A DNA stretch of 34,250 nucleotides from positions 1 through 34,250 of the forward strand of contig SLLG01000086.1 of assembly GCA_007134215.1 (NCBI GenBank), read 5' to 3'. The DNA comes from Opitutales bacterium. Its GTDB lineage: Bacteria; Verrucomicrobiota; Verrucomicrobiia; Opitutales; Oceanipulchritudinaceae. Both the position numbers and the translations under genes were made by a program. The notes under the pieces are model-generated. The model saw only the letters and a program-made list of their open reading frames with translations. It was not told the origin of the DNA and ran no database searches. Below are positions 25,034-32,891 of this stretch, in pieces. The first letter of the stretch is position 1. The number at the start of each line of letters is the position of its first letter.

Positions 25034-26043
25034 GCAAACCACTCCCGGATCTTCGCCGCGATCCGCCCGACGACAACCTGAGCGGGGTGGTCCAGCCAAT
25101 GCAGCCACGACTCCGCGAGGTGCGCCAGCCGCTCCTTGTCGGCCGCCACACGCTCGACCACCACCCATCGGTTCCACTCCGAGGCGAGCGTCCACGCCGG
25201 GTCATTGAGTGAGCAGTTGGGCAAGCGGTAGTGGTAGGCGGGCCGCGGCGACACGAGCTTGGGCGCAAAGTCTTCGAAAACAAGTTCTTCACGCAGGTAC
25301 GCGAAGAGCGGGAGCATATCGAGCGGGCGGTTCCGCGTTGGGTTGTACCGCACGTAGTCCCGGATGAGCGTTTCCAGATCCGGCGCGTAGTCCGGGGCAA
25401 GGACGAGGCGCGCGTAGTCGCACGGAAACGGATCAATGAAAGGCGTCAGGCGGCGCGAAATATTAACATCGAGCTTTTCCTTCAACCACTCGTAGAGGAT
25501 TAAGAACGCTCGCAATACATCGCGGATTTCATCGACCTCAAACGAAGGCACCCCGGGGTTCAGATGTGTCCCGAAGGCATGGAAGATAGAGGCGCGCGTG
25601 TCCTTGGCTGCGGAGGCCGAGAGCGCGGCGCGCAGTCGCTCGATATCCGGCAACCGGCTGACCGGCACGGGCGGCACCACAATCTCCATGGGGACAATGT
25701 GCCGAGCCGAGCGCACGACGAAATCCTCCACCGAAGAAAACGTCTCCGCCTTTTCCACTCCGAGTTCGGCGAGGTAACGCTCCAGCTTACCCTCCTTGAG
25801 GAGCGAGGCGTCCAGCTCGATGACGAAGTCGCCGAACTCCGCGAGCGAGGTGCCGCGCACCTTCCCGCTCCACACGTCCTTCCTTTCCAGCCGCCCGCCG
25901 TAGACACCCGCGATGATCTCCGCGATAGCCTCCATGTCCAAACCGGCGAATTCCAGCTCCACCCCCACGACACGCTCGCCCCCGCCGGGCGCGGCAGTCT
26001 GCGGCGGCTTCCAGAAAACGGGGGTCGGCGGACTCAAAACCAT
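25030..26043 (-). CDS. Glutamine-synthetase-like amidoligase
   Basis: A 337-residue protein of the amidoligase family (Amidoligase_2 type), ATP-dependent enzymes related to glutamine synthetase that join amines or peptides to carboxylates. The opening VVGVELEFAGLD carries the Glu residues that ligate metal in this fold. Later blocks VIELDASLLKEG, VPMEIVVPPV and SIFHAFGTHLNPG correspond to the further metal/nucleotide-binding strands of the family, and NPTRNRPLDMLPLFAYL and FEDFAPKLVSPRPAYHYRLP are typical of this subgroup. The ATG at 26043 is chosen because sequence before it is basic and unconserved in look; the in-frame alternative at 26190 would add 49 residues. It is first of a two-gene operon with the C26 peptidase. 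Confidence 0.88.
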   Translation of the reverse strand: MVLSPPTPVFWKPPQTAAPGGGERVVGVELEFAGLDMEAIAEIIAGVYGGRLERKDVWSGKVRGTSLAEFGDFVIELDASLLKEGKLERYLAELGVEKAETFSSVEDFVVRSARHIVPMEIVVPPVPVSRLPDIERLRAALSASAAKDTRASIFHAFGTHLNPGVPSFEVDEIRDVLRAFLILYEWLKEKLDVNISRRLTPFIDPFPCDYARLVLAPDYAPDLETLIRDYVRYNPTRNRPLDMLPLFAYLREELVFEDFAPKLVSPRPAYHYRLPNCSLNDPAWTLASEWNRWVVVERVAADKERLAHLAESWLHWLDHPAQVVVGRIAAKIREWFA

Positions 26044-26220
26044 TGGATCTAGACCGTAGCACGGACGGACGGAAGATGGCAACTTTTGGCGTGGACGAAT
26101 CACGAGCCCAAACAAAGAACTCTTTGACAATATTACAAAAGCAGCAAGCCTAAGCGCCATACGCCCGCGGCCTTCCATGGACTCGAACACTTCAAATCTT
26201 CGTCAATCCCAGGCATCACA

Positions 26221-26934
26221 ATGTTTTCTCACTGGATGCGCCATCTCCGCCTGTTCCTGCGCTTCCTGGTCCTAACGGCAGCAGTCGGGGTTTCATCGGC
26301 ACCTGCAAACCCCGCCGCCTCCAAAACGTCCAATGCCCCATGGTCCGGTGCATATGTCGACTTCGGCGACTGGATCTTTCACGCCCGCCACGGCTGGCAA
26401 TACTGGCCCGCGCAATCTACAGATGAGCGTTACTTCTACGATTCCGGCATCGGTGTCTGGGGATGGAGCACTCCCGATGCATGGCCTGCGGTCTACTTCT
26501 TCCATGAACCCATGGCAGGGTGGTACATCGTCGACAAAACGCAAACCAGCCAAGGACGGCTCTTCTTTCATCCGCGGACGGGTTCGCTTTTTTCGGAAGA
26601 ATTTCTGAAGTCAACCCGAAGGTTCAATGAACAAAAGGTCCCGCCCCGTCCCATCTACCAACCCGCTCCACATTATCCGCCTGAGCTGCTGCACGCGGGG
26701 ATCATCGGCGAGGTCACTTTGGAATTCGTCGTGACGTATGAAGGCACTGTTCGGCACAAAGAGATTGTCGAGGCGTCTCACGACGGATTCATCGACCCGG
26801 TCTTAGAGGCCGCAAGCCAATGGCTGTTTCTTCCTGGAGAGGTCGACGGGGCTCCCGTCAATACACGCGTCCGCATCCGTATTCCTTTCCGCATTGCCCC
26901 TGAACCCGAGCCGCCGCCGGACCCGCCGAGCTAA
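26221..26934 (+). CDS. Exported protein with Trp-rich module and TonB C-terminal domain
   Basis: A 237-residue protein. A hydrophobic start (LRLFLRFLVLTAAVGVSSA) serves as signal peptide or anchor. Residues 44-130 are a Trp/Tyr/Phe-rich module (GDWIFHARHGWQYWP, YFYDSGIGVWGWSTPDAWPA, GRLFFHPRTG) matching the C-terminal 100 residues of secreted protein B. Residues 145-228 are a TonB-C domain (PIYQPAPHYPPELLHAGIIG, EVTLEFVVTYEGTV, TRVRIRIPFR), which in energy transducers contacts the TonB box of receptors. The Pro-rich periplasm-spanning spacer of classical TonB is missing, so true energy transduction is doubtful. It stands alone; divergent to the amidoligase operon and followed by a REP-like element. 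The TonB-C domain closely resembles that of the frameshifted ankyrin gene. Confidence 0.85.
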   Translation: MFSHWMRHLRLFLRFLVLTAAVGVSSAPANPAASKTSNAPWSGAYVDFGDWIFHARHGWQYWPAQSTDERYFYDSGIGVWGWSTPDAWPAVYFFHEPMAGWYIVDKTQTSQGRLFFHPRTGSLFSEEFLKSTRRFNEQKVPPRPIYQPAPHYPPELLHAGIIGEVTLEFVVTYEGTVRHKEIVEASHDGFIDPVLEAASQWLFLPGEVDGAPVNTRVRIRIPFRIAPEPEPPPDPPS

Positions 26935-26976
26935 TGATCGGCATCCTAAACTGCATCTCTGAGAAGTGGGAATGAC

Positions 26977-27042
26977 AGTGGAAGCGGCATCTTGCCGCTT
27001 TACCACCAGCGGCTCATTAAGCGGCGGGACGCCGCTTCCACT
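26977..27042. repeat. Bipartite REP-like inverted repeat (copy 2)
   Basis: Arms at 26977-27000 and 27019-27042 (24 bases each, three mismatches between arms), separated by 18 bases. Each arm has the same AGTGGAAGCGGC start, and the right arm differs from that of copy 1 (8233-8256) at only two positions. The GTGG foot plus GC-rich hairpin architecture is retained. It lies between the TonB-C gene and the large subtilase gene, which run in the same direction, about 130 bases before the latter's start. Confidence 0.82.
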
Positions 27043-27174
27043 CTGGCAATTGCAGTTTTGAAATCACCACCGCAGATTCGTTACCTCCGCCCGTGAGGGA
27101 AATGTCAATTCCGCAGGCGGATTGCGCGGGGCGTTGACGGGGTTACTGTGGCACCTTCGGATTTCCCCGTGTTC

Positions 27175-30100
27175 ATGAAACGCCCCGCCGTAAACGCCCT
27201 TATTCCGGCCGCCGTCCTTGTCTTGGCGGTTTTCGCCCTGCTGTTTTTCCGACCGGCGGAAGACATTGCGGACAACGCCGCAGCGCCCACGGCACCAGCG
27301 CAGGCTATAATCAACAACGAAGCCGCCGAAGAATCGGCGGAGGAAGATGTATCCACGCTTACCGCGCCCGACGAGGCGGAACCCATTGCTCCGCCGCCCG
27401 CCCCGCCCACGCCCCGCCCCGGCGCTTCCATCGCGGACATTCTTGAAGAGACGGGCGACCTGCGCGACCCGGAGGCGCGGGCGCGCGTCGTCGAAGCCAT
27501 CCGGGAATTGGAAGACGCCCGGCTCAAAGAAGCCCGCGAGCGCGCCGAAGCGCTGGGCCTGCCCACCCGCATTGAACTGCCCGACGGGACCGTCAAAGAA
27601 ATCTACGGCTTCGAGGGCGACACTCCCCTTTACCGCATCACACACAACGTGAACGCCGCGATCTCCGCTGCCGTCGACCGCATCCGCGACGATCCCGCCG
27701 CACCGCTGCGCGGGGAGGGCGTCACCATCGGAATGTGGGACGGCGGCACGGCCCGCGCCTCCCACCAGGAGTTCGGCGGCCGCATGCGGCTCATGGACGA
27801 TGCCTCCGCCATCACCCACGCCACTCACGTGGGCGGTACGCTCGCCGCCGCCGGGGTCGACTCCCGCGCCCTCGGCATGGCACCCTTCGCCACGGTCGAT
27901 TCGTATGACTGGAACAACGACAAGTCGCAGATGACCGCGCGCGCCGCCGCCGCCCCCGGCGAGGAAGGCAAGCTCTACATTTCCAACCACAGCTACGGAT
28001 TTGTCGCCGGGTGGTTGCGCACGGGCCGGTCCTCCCCCCGGTTCGAATGGCACGGCGGCAGCGGCTCCGTGGAAACGCGCTTCGGTGCCTACCACGCGCA
28101 AGCACGCGATTCCGATGCCATCGCCCACGCCGCGCCCTACTACCTCATGTTCCGCAGCTCGGGCAACGACCGCACCGAGAATCCCACCGAGGGCGACAGC
28201 GTGGCCCTCTCCCCCGGCGGCACGGTGGTCAGCTACGACAGCGCCGTCCATCCGGCGGGCGACGGCATCTACCGGGGCGGCTACGACACGATCAGCTTCG
28301 ACGCCGTCGCAAAAAACGTCATCACCGTCGGCGCCGTCGACGACGCCGTCGCCGCCGGGCAGCGCGACCTTTCCCGCGCCGACATTGCGCCCTTCTCCTC
28401 TTGGGGCCCGACCGACGACGGACGCATCAAGCCCGATATCGTCGCCAACGGGGTCACCCTCGTTTCCGCTTCCGCCGGTTCGGACACCGGCTACGCCACG
28501 CTCAGCGGCACAAGTATGTCCGCCCCCAACGCGGCGGGCGCGGCCGCTCTCCTCATCGAACTCTACGGCACGCTTTTCCCCGGCGGGGCCATGCGCTCGA
28601 GCACCCTCAGGGGCCTCCTCATCCACACCGCCGACGACCTCGGCAACCCCGGCCCCAACTACCGCTTCGGCTGGGGGCTGCTCAACGCCGAAGCCGCCGC
28701 CGGCCTCATCCGCGATTTCGCCGCCGAACCCGCCACCCGCCGTATGACGGAAGACACCCTCACCACCGGCGACCCCACGCACACCCACTCATTTGTGTGG
28801 GACGGCGAGTCACCCCTGCGCGCGACCCTTGCATGGACCGATCCCGCGGGCGCGGCCACCACCACCCACGACCTCCGCTCCCCGCGCCTGCGCAACAACC
28901 TGCACCTCCGCGTCGAGGGGCCGGACGGCGAAGTATTTCATCCCTACGTCATGCCTTTTGTCGGCACCTGGACGCAGGAATCCATGTCCTTGCCCGCCAC
29001 GACAGGCGTGAACAACACCGACAACGTCAATCAAGTCTATATCGCCGCACCGCCCTCGCCCGGCGTCTACACTGCCGTCGTCTCCCACACCGGCACCCTC
29101 GCGAACAACCAGCAAGTCTACTCTTTGCTGATCTCCGGTTCCTCCGCGGAGGAACCGCCCCCGCCCGCGCTGCGCATTGTCTCTGTATCTCCCGCGTCGG
29201 CCCTCGCCGGCGAAACCGTGAGCCTCCAGATCGAGGGCACCGGGTTCACCGCCGGCACCTCCGTGCGCCTCACCCGCCCCGGAATGTCTGACATTCCGGG
29301 AACAGACTACGAAGCCCTCGGCGCGGGCGCGCGCGCACGCTTTGACCTCGACGGAGCGGTCGGCGGGCCGTGGGACCTCGTCGCCGCGCGCGACGACAGT
29401 GAAACCGACACGCTCGCCGCCGCTTTCTCCGTCGTCGACGCGGTGTGGAGCGAAAACTTCGACGGCGAAGCCGAAGGATGGACCACGCAAACACCCGTCG
29501 GCGCCAACACATGGTCCCTTACCACCGCCCGTAGCCATTCGCCCGATACATCGTACTTTGCCCCCGGCGTGGCACAACGCTCGCTCGCCGTCCTTGTTTC
29601 TCCGGACGTCGGAATCCCCGCCGACGCCACGGACCTCCAGCTCCGCTTCTGGCAGCGGCGGTCGCTCCACTCCAACCGCGAGGGCGGCACCATGGAACTG
29701 AGCGTCAACGGCGGGCCGTGGACCGACATCGCCGATCCGGCCTCCGGCGCCTCGTTTTTGAGCAATGGATACAATGGAACCGTTTCGGATATCGGACGCC
29801 CCGCCGACCGAAACCCGCTCGACGGCAAGGCGGCATGGACCGGCAGCACCTCCGCATTTGTTGAAACCATCGTCGGCCTGCACGACACGGACACCTTCGC
29901 CGGCGCTACCGTCCGCTTCCGCTGGAGCCTCGGGACGAGCAGTCGGTCGAGCGGCGAGGGCTGGTGGATCGACAGCCTCGCCCTCCTCGGCGACAGCGAC
30001 ATGACGGGATCGCCGCCGGTCATCACCGCCGGTCCGGATGCAACCGTCTCTTTTTTCGATACGGAAACCGAACGCGGCGTCATCGAGGGCGTCTCCACCG

Positions 30101-31269
30101 ACCTGTCCGTCGAGGCGGATTCCGCCGACGGCGACGGCACCCCCCTCGTTTATGCGTGGAGCGTGGAGGGCCCGCCCGACGCACCGGTCGACTTCTCTGA
30201 AAACAACAGCACTGCCGCCGCCGTGACCACCGCCGTGTTCGCCGCCGCCGGTATCCACACCTTCACGGTCACCGTCACGGATGCCCATGGCCTCATCACA
30301 ACCGCCAGCATCGAAGTCGAGGTGCGCGCCGTGCCGGGGGGCCTCGCTGTTTCGCCTGCGGCGGCCACCGTCACGATCGGCGACACGCTCACGTTCGCAG
30401 CCACAGTCCACGACCAGTTCGGCGCACCCCTCGAATCGCAGCCCGCTTCCTTCGCGTGGGCGGCAAGCGGCGGCGGCACCATCGACGGCAACGGCACGTT
30501 CACCGCCACGACCGTGGGCGACCTCTTTTCCATACAGGCCGAATCCGGAGACCTCTCCGGCACCGCCGCCGTGACTGTCGCCCCCCTCTCCGCCGCAGTC
30601 ACGCTCGGCAACCTTGTGCAGACCTTCGACGGCTCGCCCAAATCCGTCACTGTCACCACCGACCCCCCCGGTCTCGCTACGCAGGTCACTTACGACGGCA
30701 GCGAAGATCCTCCCGCCGCCGTCGGCAGCTACGCCGTGCGCGCCGCGGTAACCGACCCCGGGTACCGCGGCGACGCCGAAGGCACGCTCATCATCGAACC
30801 GGCGGACGACGGCGACCCGCCCGCCACCCTCGAAGACCTCGTCGCCCGCTACTTCCCGGACGCCGACCCGGCCTCACTCGATCTCACCGCCGACTTCAAT
30901 GGCAACGGCCTCCCCGCCCTCGCCGACCTCGCCTTCGGCAACCACCCCGCCGAACCCCGCCACCCCGCCTTCCGCCCAAGCCTCGAGGTCACATCCGCCG
31001 GCCTCGTCCTCACGCATCCCCGCAGCCGCGAGGCTGCGGAAATCCTCACGCTCTCCGCCGAGCGTAGCGAAAACCTCACGACATGGCACCCCCTCGATCC
31101 GGAGTCCGACAGCGTCACCCGTGAAGTCATCGAAGGCGCATTCCGCACAACAAGCGATACTGACGGCGACCCCGAACCAACCGTCGACGCCGTCCGCTAC
31201 ACCCTCCCCGCCGACGACCATCCCGTCCTCTTCTTCCGCACACGCATCCGCCCGGCGCACGGCGGATGA
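27175..31269 (+). CDS. Giant multidomain subtilisin-like protease (S8), membrane-anchored or secreted
   Basis: A 1364-residue protein. The ATG at 27175 precedes a hydrophobic segment (ALIPAAVLVLAVFALLFF); an upstream GTG at 27148 is less likely. A Pro/Ala-rich linker (to about 85) is followed by a charged helical part and the S8 domain: Asp189 in VTIGMWDGGTA, His215 in THATHVGGTLA, Asn331 in FRSSGNDRTE, Ser447 in LSGTSMSAPNAA. Then come a beta-sandwich usual after this S8 type (ATLAWTDPAGA..., about 510-660), an IPT/TIG-like domain (670-760), a jelly-roll (SENFDGEAEGWTTQ..., 765-950), a PKD-like domain (to 1060), a BIG2-like domain (VSPAAATVTIGDTLTF), an MBG-like domain (QTFDGSPKSVTV) and a C-terminal region (LADLAFGNHPAEP, LSAERSENLTTWHPL) shared with protein A. 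Probably a surface or secreted degradative enzyme. Confidence 0.93.
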   Translation: MKRPAVNALIPAAVLVLAVFALLFFRPAEDIADNAAAPTAPAQAIINNEAAEESAEEDVSTLTAPDEAEPIAPPPAPPTPRPGASIADILEETGDLRDPEARARVVEAIRELEDARLKEARERAEALGLPTRIELPDGTVKEIYGFEGDTPLYRITHNVNAAISAAVDRIRDDPAAPLRGEGVTIGMWDGGTARASHQEFGGRMRLMDDASAITHATHVGGTLAAAGVDSRALGMAPFATVDSYDWNNDKSQMTARAAAAPGEEGKLYISNHSYGFVAGWLRTGRSSPRFEWHGGSGSVETRFGAYHAQARDSDAIAHAAPYYLMFRSSGNDRTENPTEGDSVALSPGGTVVSYDSAVHPAGDGIYRGGYDTISFDAVAKNVITVGAVDDAVAAGQRDLSRADIAPFSSWGPTDDGRIKPDIVANGVTLVSASAGSDTGYATLSGTSMSAPNAAGAAALLIELYGTLFPGGAMRSSTLRGLLIHTADDLGNPGPNYRFGWGLLNAEAAAGLIRDFAAEPATRRMTEDTLTTGDPTHTHSFVWDGESPLRATLAWTDPAGAATTTHDLRSPRLRNNLHLRVEGPDGEVFHPYVMPFVGTWTQESMSLPATTGVNNTDNVNQVYIAAPPSPGVYTAVVSHTGTLANNQQVYSLLISGSSAEEPPPPALRIVSVSPASALAGETVSLQIEGTGFTAGTSVRLTRPGMSDIPGTDYEALGAGARARFDLDGAVGGPWDLVAARDDSETDTLAAAFSVVDAVWSENFDGEAEGWTTQTPVGANTWSLTTARSHSPDTSYFAPGVAQRSLAVLVSPDVGIPADATDLQLRFWQRRSLHSNREGGTMELSVNGGPWTDIADPASGASFLSNGYNGTVSDIGRPADRNPLDGKAAWTGSTSAFVETIVGLHDTDTFAGATVRFRWSLGTSSRSSGEGWWIDSLALLGDSDMTGSPPVITAGPDATVSFFDTETERGVIEGVSTDLSVEADSADGDGTPLVYAWSVEGPPDAPVDFSENNSTAAAVTTAVFAAAGIHTFTVTVTDAHGLITTASIEVEVRAVPGGLAVSPAAATVTIGDTLTFAATVHDQFGAPLESQPASFAWAASGGGTIDGNGTFTATTVGDLFSIQAESGDLSGTAAVTVAPLSAAVTLGNLVQTFDGSPKSVTVTTDPPGLATQVTYDGSEDPPAAVGSYAVRAAVTDPGYRGDAEGTLIIEPADDGDPPATLEDLVARYFPDADPASLDLTADFNGNGLPALADLAFGNHPAEPRHPAFRPSLEVTSAGLVLTHPRSREAAEILTLSAERSENLTTWHPLDPESDSVTREVIEGAFRTTSDTDGDPEPTVDAVRYTLPADDHPVLFFRTRIRPAHGG

Positions 31270-31301
31270 ACCCGGCTTCTATGACATTTCCGCTGCCATC
31301 T

Positions 31302-31913
31302 TTACCCGGCCAATGCCTCCGCCAAACCGCGGCGCACGCGGTTGACAACCGTAACCACAAGCAACACGCAGACAAGACCAAGAAGCGGGTCGATCCACGG
31401 AGCGAGGGGCACCCCGAGCCCGCCGAGCAGTCCGGTGAGCCCGAACACCACGGCGCGGTCGCTCTTCCCCATGGGTCCGTCGTAGCGGCGGGAACCGCCC
31501 GCCAGCTTCGTGAGTACACCCGCAAACTCAGTCGTGCCGGCAAGAACGACGACGGACACAACCAGCCATCCCGACACGCCCGCGACAAAGCAGAGGGGCA
31601 GATATAGCACCGCGTCGGATAGGACGTCTCCCAGCTCGTTTAGGACTGCGCCGAGTCGGCTCTCCTGCCCGTGCTCGCGCGCAAGCATCCCGTCGACCGC
31701 GTTGAGCGCCATGCGCACGAGAAGAACCGCGGGCAGGAGGAGCAGGATTTCTTTCCGCTCCGTGCTCAGAGCGACAGCCGCCCCGGCCGCGGACGAAAGC
31801 ACGAAGGCGGCCACGGTCACTTGGTTCGCGGTCACACCGCGCGCGGCCAGCCACCGCACGGTGGGACGCAGGAGATTCTGAAAAGCTGGCTTGAGGTCGT
31901 AAATGCTGGCCAT
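31302..31913 (-). CDS. ynbA: CDP-alcohol phosphatidyltransferase, YnbA-like
   Basis: A 203-residue membrane enzyme of the CDP-alcohol phosphatidyltransferase family, which transfers a phosphatidyl group from CDP-diacylglycerol to an alcohol. Several hydrophobic segments are evident (TVAAFVLSSAAGAAVAL, LLLLPAVLLVRMAL). The signature runs N71-x2-DG-x2-AR-x8-G88-x3-N92-x3-D96 (NAVDGMLARE...LNELGD). Two of the usual metal-ligand Asp residues (first and third) are Asn here. From memory, E. coli YnbA has the same MALNALDGMLARE...LNE.GD pattern and similar flanks (LLRPT..W....VTAN), hence the symbol. The acceptor alcohol is unknown. It is third in the acyltransferase-cytidylyltransferase operon, 27 bases after the CdsA-like gene, echoing E. 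coli ynbA-ynbB. Confidence 0.9.
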   Translation of the reverse strand: MASIYDLKPAFQNLLRPTVRWLAARGVTANQVTVAAFVLSSAAGAAVALSTERKEILLLLPAVLLVRMALNAVDGMLAREHGQESRLGAVLNELGDVLSDAVLYLPLCFVAGVSGWLVVSVVVLAGTTEFAGVLTKLAGGSRRYDGPMGKSDRAVVFGLTGLLGGLGVPLAPWIDPLLGLVCVLLVVTVVNRVRRGLAEALAG

Positions 31914-31940
31914 AGGTGTCTCTGCTCAGTCGATACGAAT

Positions 31941-32879
31941 TCATGTGAAGTAGAAGCGCACGAGGTGGAAAAACAGCGGCGCGGCGAAACAGAGCGAATC
32001 AATCCGGTCGAGGATGCCGCCGTGGCCCGCGAGCGTGCTCCCGTAGTCTTTGATACCTCGGTCGCGCTTGATCGCCGACATTACAAGCCCGCCGAAAAAG
32101 CCGAACAGCGTCACCAAAGCTGCGAGGAGCGCCGCCTGCCATGGCGCGAAAGGCGTCGCCCACCACAACGCCGCGCCGACAAGGGCCGCGCTGAGCGCTC
32201 CGCCGGCAAACCCTTCGAGCGTCTTGTTCGGGCTGAGCGCGGGCACAATCGGCCGCCGCCCGCACAGCTTTCCCCACACGTATTGCAGCACGTCGCTCAA
32301 CTGCACCACCGCGACGAGAAAGAAAAGCAGGTTGGCATTGTGCCCGTCGAAGCCCGGAATCTCAAGCGTGAGCAAGGCCGGCACGTGGCTCACGAAGTAG
32401 ACGCATACCATGAGCCCCCATTGCAGTTTCCCCGTGCGCGCGAGATATTCCGTCGTGTCGCCCGCCGCCGCCGCGCGAATGGATAGCAACGCAAACGCAT
32501 ACACCGGGATGAATACACTGAACAACCCGTACCACTCCACATAGATCAGAAAATACTGCAACGGCAGCACGACGAAAAACGCGAGGAAAAGCGCGCGATG
32601 GTCCCCCGGCCGTGTCGGCGTCAGCGTAACAAACTCGCGCAGGGCGAGAAACGATGTCAGCGCGAAGAGGATCACCGTGCCCGGTTTGCCCACCGCCAGC
32701 GCAACAGTAAAGATGATGACCATCGCCCACCACGCCTGGACCCGCGCCGAAAGATTGTTGATCACCGGGTCGCGGCGGTCCGGATCCTTAAGGCGGCGAA
32801 GCAACCAAGTGACGACAGACGTAGCAATAAGAAGGGCGTATGTGCCGCCGGCAAGAAACAAGGTGTCATTCTGAAGCAT
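31941..32879 (-). CDS. cdsA: Phosphatidate cytidylyltransferase (CDP-diacylglycerol synthase)
   Basis: Makes CDP-diacylglycerol from CTP and phosphatidate in the inner membrane. The 312-residue protein has about eight hydrophobic segments and near its C-terminus the full family signature: SAIKRDRGIKDYGSTLAGHG followed by GILDRIDS. It starts 12 bases after the acyltransferase stop and is followed by the YnbA-like gene, so the three steps phosphatidate, CDP-diacylglycerol and phospholipid lie in one transcript. By context it may be a YnbB-type paralogue rather than the housekeeping CdsA; the sequence alone does not decide. Confidence 0.94.
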   Translation of the reverse strand: MLQNDTLFLAGGTYALLIATSVVTWLLRRLKDPDRRDPVINNLSARVQAWWAMVIIFTVALAVGKPGTVILFALTSFLALREFVTLTPTRPGDHRALFLAFFVVLPLQYFLIYVEWYGLFSVFIPVYAFALLSIRAAAAGDTTEYLARTGKLQWGLMVCVYFVSHVPALLTLEIPGFDGHNANLLFFLVAVVQLSDVLQYVWGKLCGRRPIVPALSPNKTLEGFAGGALSAALVGAALWWATPFAPWQAALLAALVTLFGFFGGLVMSAIKRDRGIKDYGSTLAGHGGILDRIDSLCFAAPLFFHLVRFYFT

Positions 32880-32891
32880 GGACGGAAATAT

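Noticed and set aside
27064-30411. Long antisense frames (574 and 533 codons) across the giant subtilase gene
   Set aside because: Shadow composition and no recognisable domain, against a complete S8 triad and Ig-like domains in sense.
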